Source of the DNA: Hypsibius dujardini
Taxonomy: Eukaryota > Tardigrada > Eutardigrada > Parachela > Hypsibiidae
Direction: 5' to 3'
Length of the DNA: 48,588 nt
Assembly (NCBI GenBank): GCA_001579985.1
Contig: LRSR01012727.1
Span: forward strand, 1 to 48,588
The notes beneath the pieces were generated by a model. The model did no database searches and was not told the origin of the DNA. It worked only from the letters and a program-made list of their open reading frames with translations. This document shows positions 21,089 to 29,859 of the stretch, one piece after another (position 1 is the stretch's first letter; each line of letters starts with the position of its first letter). The translations under genes and the position numbers were made by a program.

Positions 21089-21868
21089 TTATTTTTTCGA
21101 GTTTTCAATCTGAAAGCCATTTGCGTCTGCCATCTGAATCACTCTTCCTTTCCAGGATTTCAAAACATTACGACAAACACTAAGGGGGAATTCCTTCCAG
21201 ACCTGGCGCGCTGCACGTTGCAAACCAGGAATGCCTTTGGGCTTTTTCTTAAACATTGAATTTTTAAAAATTCCGTTTGGACCGAAATCCATAGGACTTA
21301 GGTCAGGGCTGTTGGCCATCTAATCCTCTTTTCCGATGTACTTGACTTTTTTCGATTTGAGATAGGAGTAGACTGCAGACGTCGTGTGACTGGAAGCACT
21401 ATCAAAGTGGAGGATGACTTTGTGTTCCTCTCCCGGGTAGAGTCTGGGGATGTCCTTTTCCACTATTGGCTTCACAATATTGTTGAGAAAGAACGCCGAA
21501 TCGACTTTGCTGGTTGGTGGGACGAAGTAGATGCTCGTCGGATCGCGGTATGACACTCCTGCGGCGCACATCATTTTTTTGGGAAATTTCTGCTTCCACA
21601 TTTTGGTGCGACTTTCCGGAACTGGTTTTCCCTTCTTCCGGTAGTAACAGTCCCGGATTCCACCATAATCATTCATAGACAGCCAGAACTCATCAAAAAA
21701 CACTACATACTTCCATCGATCACCCCCAGAAGCTTGAGAAACCGAGGTCCGCGGTCAAGACGTTGCTGCGCTTGCTTGTTTGATAGGGCATGCGTTTTGG
21801 TTTTCTTCAGCAAGTCCGATTGCAGATTTTTGCTCAAAACTCGACGAATTGTTCTTTCAGATTCCAGA
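21089..21868 (-). pseudogene. Tc1/mariner transposase fragment (DD37D spacing), truncated and broken
   Basis: The C-terminal two thirds of a Tc1/mariner transposase. From the right: part of the second helix-turn-helix (ERTIRRVLSKNL), the linker KKTKTHALSNKQAQQRL, then WKYVVFFDEFWLSM with the first catalytic Asp, ILHFDSASSH with the second, and ANSPDLSPMDFGPNG with the third. I count 37 residues between the second and third Asp, a maT-like spacing. Breaks: a one-base frame change at the G/C run near 21722-21726, just before the RWKYVVF segment, and a TAG at 21320-21322 where Trp is expected. The N-terminal ~100 residues are missing: at about 21865 the sequence passes directly into Harbinger transposase. 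Not functional as it stands. Confidence 0.85.
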
Positions 21869-23775
21869 AAACTATTGGTCTCATCGCAGCTCATCCCGTG
21901 CTTTCCAACAAGTCCAATGTACCCAAGGCATCCATCGAAAAGCAGCTTATTGTTGCATTCTCCCGTTTTGGAAATCACGGTAGTGCGGCTGGTGTTGGCT
22001 TCATTGCTCGTCGTTTCGGAATATCGGAGGGCTCCGTTCTACTATTTACGAATCGTACAATTGTTGCTTTGTTGTCGATTGAATCACAGTTTGTAAAATA
22101 GCCGGACACAGCGGAGAAAAATGTTCTTAAGGATCGCATTTTGAAGAAGTCGGGATTTTTTGATTGCATTGGTATGGTGGATGGCGCCTTAATGGTTTTG
22201 GAATATACACCTCAGCTTGGTGATAGCGACTATTTCAGTCATAGAAGCCACTACGGGATAACGGCTATGATTGTATGCGATGATACCCGCCGTATCCGCC
22301 ACGCAAACATCGGATTTTGTGGATCTGCTCATGACAACAGGATATTTGACAATTCTCGGCTGGGTAAATTTCCCGAACTTTTTTTCGATGACGAGGAATA
22401 CCGGGTAGGAACTTACTTTCTGGAAAATATTTTCGAAGCGCTAGCCTTATTCCCATGAGCTTGAAAAAAATTCTAAAAAGGGTAGAATGTAGTAAATTTA
22501 ACGGGCTTTTAAAGCTCCTTGTTAGATATGCGCCACCGCGCAGGAAGAAAGTGAAGTTTTAATTTTCCCTATCAGTGGGACAAATTGGATTCGTCCCGGC
22601 AACAAATTTTGCCCATTTGGTTCTCCATAGTAACCAATCGTCTAGCTTTTCTAGTCTTTCTTAAAAATGACAAATTCAACATCTGAAACGGCCATTTTGG
22701 GGAATTTGCTTTGGGCCTTCATAATCACTGATCATTTGGGACCTCTGAAAATTCTTCCAGGATGAAAAATTCAATCGCCCAAGATGGACGCAATTCTTCG
22801 AAATCTTCATATCCTGGGACGTTTCTTTTTTCATCGAGATCACATCGTACGGCAATTTCGACCATACTTGAGCTCCACGCAAGCTCACGGATCACATTGC
22901 AACTTTAAAATGCTCTGGAGTTGATAAAGGCTTGTTTCTAAAAATGAGTAGACAGCGTGGACCCAGAAGACGTCAATGATGCGTCAGAGAGCTCCCTAAG
23001 AGCTCGTCTGCTACCACTGTGTGCAGCATCGTCATGGTTCAGCTGATTGCTTTGATTTTTTCTGTAATACCAACCAGCATGTACCTACAGTTTTATAGTT
23101 TACAATTCAAATTTGAAAATCATGGAATTTTTAGGTAAATTTTCAAATCAGGGACACTTTCTCAATTGATGTAGGTTTTTAAATCTCAAAATAAAAATAT
23201 GTTCATTTACAAATTTTCAAAATCTCAGAGCGAATCAAACTCCCGGGAAAACAGGGCTTTCCAATGGAGTAAGCATCAGCAGGATGCAAAGCATTCGAGG
23301 TTTAAATTTTTAGGAAAAGCGTTTTTCCAAAAAGTAAGTTTCTACCCGGTACATTCTGGCCGACAGTGCTTTCACAACATCAACAACGGTTGTCGCATCC
23401 TACAAGAAACCGTCTACCCTGATTCCGGAGAACGATATTTTCAACAAATATCATTCCAGTATCAGGATGACCGTCGAGCATTGTATTGGAATGGTCAAGG
23501 GTCGCTGTCAAAGTCTCCGAGGGATGCGCTCCTACATTAGATCTGTGAAAGACCACCAGCGAATCGTATATTGGATCCGAGCTTGCTTTGTGTTACACAA
23601 CATATTACTCGACGACGAGTACGATGACCGCTGGGAGGTACTGATTACTGCAAATATAGATAGTACTAAACTGGTGGCTGACAGGCCTGATGGAAAAGCA
23701 GGAAAAAAGAAACGAGAAAATGTCAAACGCTTTGTACAAGCTAATCGACCGCTGTTGGAGGTAGAATTCATTTGA
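21861..23775 (+). pseudogene. PIF/Harbinger DDE transposase, inactivated
   Basis: The coding parts are 21861-22399 and 23352-23775. Visible motifs: IGLIAAHPVLSNKSN, QLIVAFSRFGNHGSAAGVG, FGISEGSVLLFTNR, then IGMVDGALMVLEY with the first catalytic Asp, HYGITAMIVCDDTRRI and FCGSAHDNRIFDNS with the second, ADSAFTTSTTVVASYKKP, VEHCIGMVKGRCQSLRGM with the Glu, and CFVLHNILL. Three defects: no N-terminus before IGLIAA; TAG at 22099-22101 in the place of the Trp usually seen in V-x-W-P; and the 949-bp insertion at 22401. Outside these the frame is intact, so inactivation looks recent relative to the divergence. It acts, in the family, as the nuclease that cuts the element ends with help from the Myb-like partner. 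Confidence 0.87.
22401..23349. mobile_element. 949-bp TA-flanked DNA element inside the Harbinger transposase
   Basis: Ends are inverted: CCGGGTAGGAACTTACTTTC at the left and its near-inverse (CTTACTTT-like segment, then CTACCCGG) at the right, about 27 bp with few mismatches. TA flanks both sides (22399-22400 and 23350-23351). Joining the flanks with one TA gives the conserved Harbinger reading DDEEYILADSAF, so the borders are exact. TA duplication is the Tc1/mariner pattern. The interior (22560-23200) has short minus-strand open frames but no recognisable transposase. Confidence 0.88.
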
Positions 23776-23776
23776 A

Positions 23777-25264
23777 TTAACGAGCTGGATTGCTTAGTTT
23801 AGCTAGTTGTATCTGCAGTTCCAGCTGTCGGTTTTGGGCCTCTATCTTGCGAGCTGTAGCTTCCTCCTTTCGGATTTCGTTCTCCTCCCGTCGCATTTCT
23901 CGATTAAATTCTGCTTCTGCTTTACGTTCACTCATCTCAGTCCGCCGATCCTCGCGCGCTGCCAATGCTTCTTTCTCTGCAGCCTCCAGTTTCCGTTCCT
24001 CCAGAGCCAGTCGAGCTTTCTGACTCTCCGACTCCAAAGTCAAGCGAGTCTTCTGCGCTTCGGCATTCTCGCGACCCAAGGCCAAGAATATGTTAACAGT
24101 GTCCTTCTTCCTGCTCTTCGACGCGGAGATCTTAGTTGCCTGCAGCTGTTTAACACGGCTCAGAGTTTGGAACCACTGCGGAGAACTGGCTCGTTCGATT
24201 GACTCTGGAGATGCAGTGCTTTGTAAACTGAGATGTTCTAGAATGTCTTCTTCTTCGTGGATGTTGTACTCGAAATCCTCAGCTTCACCGCTATCGCCCA
24301 GAAGAACAGCAGTGGCATCCTCGACTGGATCGGTGTTGTCTGCGAGGAAGGGAGGAATCATAGAAAGTCTATCGCAGAAAATGGGATTTAGTCGATCCCA
24401 TCGCGGGCACAGCTTCTCCACTTTACCTGAAAATGCAAATAAACAAATCAAGTAAAGGTATGCGCATGCCTATAGCTACGGTAGCCAATGAACTAAGCAA
24501 TCAAATAAAGCATTTCGACCGACCATCAACAGGGGCTGCGATAAACAGTAAAAACGACTTGAATCTGTTACACGGAATGCAGTTTTTAAAATTGGACCTT
24601 CAAAGGTCCTCCAGAGATCCAAATGAGCATGTTGGGTGCAGCAAAAATATTTGCCTGATTCAGGATGGTTTGTATTCTAACATCCAACACGACATGTAAG
24701 CCAATCCATCAATCAATGAAAAGAACTGACGAATGACTGCATCTATCTTGAGACAAGCAAATCAGTCAATCAACTGTAACTTAAGAATAAGTACACGGAA
24801 CGGTCTACCAAGCAATCAATCCGTCAGTCAATCAACGTGCTCTTACTGCGAATGGTGTCGATCACCATTTTCTCATCGTAGTCAGTCAGTCCTTGGCCAG
24901 AGGATGAAAAAAAAAGGGCAGCTTTTTTCCAAGTTGTCTCGTAGTTGCTGATTTTGTTTTTGATGGCTTCTCCCGCTCGATCAAATCCCAGAGCTTTCAG
25001 TCCGATGGAGATCTCCTGGGCAATGCTGACTTTGGTCTTGGGAGATGTGATCTTTCTCCCTGCACTGTTGACTCGGCCCGAACCCTTCCACAGGCTGTAA
25101 TTTCCGTCCCCTTCCAACCAGTCCAACAAAGCAGACTCTTCCTCATCACGCCAGGGCTGGTAATTCCGCGCGGGTTCCTCAATTACGGCCAATTCTCCTT
25201 CCAAAGCCTCGGCTTTGCGTTTCCGTTGCCTTTTTCGTTGTGTGGTCATGATTCCAGATTTCAA
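23777..25264 (-). CDS. Harbinger-associated Myb/SANT-like DNA-binding protein, 2 exons
   Basis: Exons 25264-24847 and 24426-23777 join in phase (A|GT, giving TIRSKVEKLC) to at most 355 residues; Met at 25249 (MTTQRKRQRKRK) is a likelier start. Order: basic N-terminus resembling a nuclear localisation signal, a Myb/SANT trihelix-like domain (WRDEEESALLDWLEGDGNYS, KNKISNYETTWKKAALFF, then CPRWDRLNPIFCDR), an acidic linker, and a long charged coiled coil of ~110 residues rich in Arg, Glu and Ala (e.g. ESQKARLALEERKLEAAEKE). In Harbinger elements such proteins bring the transposase to the nucleus and bind DNA near the ends. Unlike the transposase, this gene is uninterrupted. The intron holds ATCA repeats. 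It may be an element gene or a domesticated relic. Confidence 0.82.
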
Positions 25265-25488
25265 AAAAGTACTATTGTTTCAATAGGAGATGGTGGCATA
25301 AACGTGGAGCTGCAAATTTTAGGATACCCTCTGAAAGTGGAAATTTTCCTACCGTACGGTACGACAGTGCGAATTGGCGTCTCAAATAACTGAGAAGAGG
25401 AGCAACCACGCTGCTTTTCTCGCTAATTCTAGGCGAATAATCGCTTATTGGCACAAGCCAATCGGGCGAGTGGGAGGAGTCATGGCGT

Positions 25489-25553
25489 AGATTAGCGTCG
25501 CCTTGATTAACGAGATAATCGGCACAAATAATCGAACTTTGAATACCCTTACT
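25489..25553 (-). repeat. Right terminal inverted repeat of the Harbinger element
   Basis: Inverse of the left repeat, with a 13-bp tandem duplication inside. It is followed after one base by the foldback element at 25555. Confidence 0.88.
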
Positions 25554-25962
25554 AGGGCAGTAATGGAGATTTTCCCTCCTGATCGGGGTGGGGTTTTTTT
25601 TACAAATACTTGTCTATTTATCATGATTTTACATTGGGGTCTCCGCGTGGAAATTACATAAGCGGTTTCAGAAAAAAATAAAGAAGAAAAATACTTCCCG
25701 TGCCAATTGTTGCTATGAGGCAACGCTTGATTGATTGATTTTTTAATTGCTTTTCCGAACTTTTAATTTTTTTAAGCCAAAAAATATTTTGCTGAGCGTA
25801 CACGTATTTTTCGAACTTACTACAAGCCTTCAACAAAATTTTAAAAATAAAACGCAATTTTTCAAACGTAACGTAACACCGCAAAAAAATAAATGAAGGG
25901 AGGAGTGCTAATAACCGTAGTCTAGCCTTACGCTTCTTATGGTTGCAGGGCCGAGTGCAGGC

Positions 25963-26607
25963 TAGTCTTGTTTAACTAACAGTTTTGAATTTAAATAAAT
26001 TAAAAAAAAATGTTAATCCTCGGCGACTTTAAATAAAATATCGTTTGAATGTATTTTAAAAAAAACAGCGTATTTTAAATAAAGTTACCATTTAAATAAA
26101 ACTCGACCTTTTATTTAAATAAAATGCTGAATTTAAATAAAGTGGAAATCGTATGACATAGCCTATGCAATATGCAGCGAAACCCCTAGTGGATCGTTAA
26201 ACGCAATAAATCTTACTGTGAAACAGATATTGTAAGGAAACGATTGATCAATCAACTGATAATGCTGAAGGTTGCGACAATAAATCAATCAGATGAGGAA
26301 CTAAAGCCGGTATTTATAATTTCTCAGGCAAATCAGACAATCAATCTAGGATTTCTGAGCGCCATTCAGAGAATAATCAAGCAATCAAGCCCGCCGTCAC
26401 GCGAAAAGAGGGGGTGATAATATATATTTAAATTGCTTTGCGCGTTTTCTCCAGAATTTAAATATAAATAAAATAATGGCTCAGGGAATGATTTTAAATT
26501 TAAATAAAAAATCGAGTTTAAACAAAATTAAACATATATTTTACTTAAAATAAAAAACCGTTTTTGGCTATTTTAAATAAAAATTTAAATACATTTAAAC
26601 AACACTA
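25963..26607. mobile_element. AT-rich hAT-type MITE inside the foldback core
   Basis: The insert begins TAGTCTTGTTTAA and ends TTTAAACAACACTA, and GTGCAGGC flanks both sides (25955-25962 and 26608-26615). It is filled with TTTAAATAAA-like words. Because GTGCAGGC is also part of the local 19-bp satellite, the flanking copies could be satellite units, but the ends and length of the duplication match the MITE at 10764-11085. Confidence 0.78.
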
Positions 26608-26718
26608 GTGCAGGCTGCAGGGCCGAGTGCAGGCTGCAGGGCCGAGTGCAGGCTGCAGGGCCGAGTGCAGGCTGCAGGGCCGAGTGCAGGCTGTAGCGCC
26701 GATTGCAGGCTGCACGAG
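26608..26718. repeat. 19-bp GC-rich satellite, about 5.5 copies
   Basis: Unit GCAGGCTGCAGGGCCGAGT. One further unit is at 25945-25962, left of the MITE, so the insertion split an existing array. Confidence 0.93.
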
Positions 26719-27095
26719 TATAAGTTATTGACGGCGTCGCCACTGTGCTCTTTTAGTTTATTTTTTCGAGCTGTTCTGGTTGATCGAAACATTTCTAATT
26801 TTTTTTTAAATATTTCTCAAGGAGTCTAGTACATTTAAAAAATACGTGTACGCTCAGCAAAATATTTTTTGGCATAAAAAAATTTAAAAGTTCGGAAAAG
26901 CAATTGAAGAATCAATCAATCAAGCGTTGCCTCATAGCACCAATTGGCACGGGAAGTCTTTTTCTTCTTTATTTTTTTCTGAAACGGCTTATGTAATTTC
27001 CACGCGGAGACCCCAACGTAAAATCATGATAAATAGGCAGGTATTTGTAAAAAAAACACCACCTCGATCGGGAGGGAAAATCTCCATTACTGCCC

Positions 27096-27865
27096 GAGTT
27101 AGTGAAATAAGAGAATTCAAATCTTGTTCTGGTCGAACTACACACAACTCAAAATCGGAATTATACTGTAATTCTGGAGTAAGTTTTTTTGTATTTATGA
27201 ACAACTTCAACTTGGTCATAGATAAGGAATTTTGCTACTTATAAGTATCTGAAACGTCTGCCATCCAACACCTGCATGGTCATGTATACAGGGTGCGCCA
27301 CGTGCATCTACCTGTTGAACATGAGCGTATTCCAGTGGGACGCGTAAGATATTTAAGGATGTGTCGTTTGCACCACAGACGAATGCTGAAATCCTCAAAA
27401 GGCATAAGTCACGTTAAAGATTTGCTAACCAACCAATCACGTAACTGTGTCAATTATTGTCAAATTATTGTCATACTTACACTAATGTTGTTCAAGTATA
27501 CTGAAAAGATGTTCGAGATGGCTCATCCAGCCGCTGCTGAATTTAGGTAAAACATTTTTATATTATATTTAAAGTCACACAAATAGAGATGGTTACTGGG
27601 AAACATCTTTTAATTTAAAATCAATACATTTGATTTAAATATTAGACTATTTTATTTAAATACTTATTTTAAATGCTGGAAAATGTTGTTTTTCTTTTAA
27701 ATATATTGTATCGGTGGAACTGAATTTACTTAACAGTTCATTTAAATTTCAGCGCGCTACCTAAACGACACTAACGTCCAGCCACAACGCCAGGAGTGAT
27801 GAAGACGACTGTCGGATCCGACCGGAACTAATATCGCCATCAGGGCAAGCTTTCTTCTTAAATTT
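27096..27865. other. Intergenic, AT-rich
   Basis: No gene seen. An AT-rich stretch with ATTTAAAT words at 27550-27750 resembles the MITE interiors, but I found no ends. Confidence 0.4.
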
Positions 27866-28150
27866 CTACCGGCAGTGTCGACAGACAAGAATGGGTCCTC
27901 GTCTCGACATAGTCGATGGCCAACTGGCCGCATATCTCCTCTTAATCCTTTCGTATGCCACTTCGTACGACGGTTCGCTGATGGAGAGTGAGGCGACACC
28001 TTGCGCAGCCACTCGGCCGTAAACTGCGATGGACATTTTTGCGGTGGGAGCAGTTACGCCGGTGGAATTGTTTTCTCCGAATTCGGAACGGCACCAGGTG
28101 GAAACAGCCAGCAGCACTACCGGGATGATTAGCCGGAACATCAGATACAT
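27866..28150 (-). CDS. Possible small secreted protein, 94 residues
   Basis: From ATG 28150 the frame opens with MYLMFRLIIPVVLLAVSTWC, a good signal peptide, followed by a short mature part (TAKMSIAVYGRVAAQGVA, SYEVAYERIKRRYAASWPST) and a stop after VCRHCR. Longer in-frame starts exist upstream to 28210. A GGTAGAA at the stop could be a donor, in which case further exons lie to the left, but I found none. No family recognised. Confidence 0.4.
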   Translation of the reverse strand: MYLMFRLIIPVVLLAVSTWCRSEFGENNSTGVTAPTAKMSIAVYGRVAAQGVASLSISEPSYEVAYERIKRRYAASWPSTMSRRGPILVCRHCR

Positions 28151-28523
28151 TGTGAAATGGGATGAAACTGACGAGGATATTTCTCTACGAGTGCGAAAGG
28201 AATAGCGCAACGTTTACGAGTATAATTAAGGACAGCTGAAATGACAGACAAGGAACAATACAAGAAGTCCTTTGAATGAAGATGTGAGGAACGTATTATA
28301 TTGTGTACACTGCGTCCATGTAATTCATTCTTTGTTGCAGTGGAATACCATTATTCAAGTCCCCCGGATTAATTGCATTTGCTCCTCGGTTTGACTTCCG
28401 GTCGCTGTAAGGATAACATGACAGATTAATATGTCACTGATTGAAATTCATTCCGCAGGTTTGCTTAGGACATTCGTCCTCATCGAGGAAACGTTTTTGG
28501 GCTCTACGTTACTTTCAGACTAA

Positions 28524-28640
28524 TAGACAGACAGACAAACAGACAGACAAACGGATAGACAGAGAGACAGAAAGAGAGACAGAGAGACAGAAAGACAAAC
28601 AGGCAGGCAGGCAAGAAGGCAGACAAACAGACAGACACTG
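28524..28640. repeat. CAGA-type tetranucleotide tract
   Basis: Mixed CAGA, GAGA and CAGG units. Confidence 0.88.
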
Positions 28641-29052
28641 GGACGATACTCGCACGGAAATTATCCTTTGAAGCTCGTAGTACTGTAGTTTTCTCACAGT
28701 CATTTGAACTCAATGTAATGGATCTTGTCCATCCAAAGTCGCCGCGCCTGTACAGTTGCTAACTCGTAAATACCGCTAATTCCGCAGTTCGATAGGTGAT
28801 AATATCAGCATGACCGCTCATCGGGGTGTGGCTGTGTACAACCAACCCCCGAAGCTGTAACAACGAGCCGTGCCTCTTGGTTCTGCGTCACAGACGAAAT
28901 TCGTCGAACAATTCGGCAAGGACGTCACTTGACGTTCGTTATAGACAAGGAGTGTGACAGCATTTTCATCACAAGCCCTGAAGAATGACGAAAGAAAGCA
29001 GTTGTTTATCGTGCATGTCAACTCAATTTCTAATCTAGTATATTACCCGCGG

Positions 29053-29059
29053 TATAAAA
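29053..29059 (+). promoter_or_regulatory. Possible TATA box
   Basis: TATAAAA in a GC-containing context upstream of the first dioxygenase gene. It is position-compatible only if the 5'UTR is about 200 bp or spliced. Confidence 0.3.
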
Positions 29060-29307
29060 AGCAAAACAAGTAGACGTTTTACGAGTTTATCCTTTTTACG
29101 CCATTTAACGACCGACTGATATACAGGGTGATTGACCCTGTAATTAACTCTTACGTTCGCTGGACGATTTGTTCAACTTAGCCGAGGGCTCGAACACAGC
29201 TGTTAAATACCTAACCAAATGCGGTCTTCAGCTGGTTAAATATTGTGCTGTTCTCTTTTAGTAGCATCAACCTGTGAAATCATTTTTTCCGGAGTCGAAT
29301 TTTGAAG

Positions 29308-29808
29308 ATGCCTTCCCTGCTTCACTTGCTGTTTGTGTTAACTATATCACAGATTATGTCCCCTTTAGCGGTCGCCCAACAAAGCGGATTGTCAAATCTC
29401 TTGGATCGCCGTTCCAACCCAGGTTAATTTTGTTTGGGAATAAAGTGATTTTTTTTAACTGTTTAAGTCTGTGTTGTGAGCTTGAGTCGAAATGCGTTTT
29501 ATACTCTGCTCTTCAGGTAATGGTGGCCCTCAACAGCGGCAAAATTGCCCCCTCACTTCACCGGACATTGAAGGACCGTATTACAAACCGGGTGCGCCTG
29601 TCCAACGCAATTCTGCCGCAACCCTGGCGCAGGTCTGCAAAAACAACGGAGCGAACGATCGGCTTATTCTGAATGGAACCATCCGGCAAGCTTCGAAGAA
29701 GAACCCGTGTGGAACTCCAGTCGCAGCGGTGTTAGACATCTGGCACGCTAACGCTGATGGTGTATATTCGGATCGTTCTAGGTCGTCGTCGGACTTCGTA
29801 AGTTTCAT

Positions 29809-29859
<51 letters not shown>

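Larger units (their letters stand above)
20960..25553. mobile_element. PIF/Harbinger DNA transposon, 4.6 kb, carrying nested insertions
   Basis: Terminal inverted repeats bound the element: 20960-21011 (AGTAAGGGTATTCAAAGTTC onward) and its inverse 25489-25553. The right copy has a 13-bp internal duplication (ATAATC...ATAATC). Between them are the two genes expected of Harbinger elements: a DDE transposase on the plus strand and a Myb/SANT-like DNA-binding protein on the minus strand, tail to tail (stops two bases apart, 23775 and 23777). The transposase lacks its N-terminal portion, where a mariner fragment sits, and is split by a 949-bp element. Known Harbinger elements duplicate a 3-bp target; I could not settle one here. 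Confidence 0.85.
25555..27095. mobile_element. Long-armed foldback element, 1.54 kb
   Basis: Arms of about 257 bp, 25555-25811 and 26837-27095, are inverted copies with around 90% or better identity by eye, starting GGGCAGTAATGGAGATTTTC. The arms contain ATCA units. The core holds a 19-bp satellite (GCAGGCTGCAGGGCCGAGT) interrupted by an AT-rich MITE. There is no coding capacity; open frames in the arms (mirror images of each other) are artefacts. The left end lies one base after the Harbinger right end. No target duplication is obvious. Confidence 0.82.
28151..29307. other. Intergenic, 5' flank of the first dioxygenase
   Basis: A CAGA/GAGACAGA tract is at 28524-28640. A TATAAAA at 29053-29059 is a plausible core promoter for the dioxygenase gene, though its ATG is 250 bp further on. 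Nothing else is supported. Confidence 0.45.

Noticed and set aside
21320-22101. TAG read as Trp (altered genetic code)
   Set aside because: TAG serves as a normal stop in FAF2, in dioxygenase B and in the PRKCSH-like gene, and the two TAGs at Trp sites are in otherwise damaged transposases.
25445-27244. Two similar open frames starting MPHSNNWHGK / MPHSTNWHGK as paralogous genes
   Set aside because: They are the two inverted arms of the foldback element; similarity is at DNA level and extends beyond the frames.
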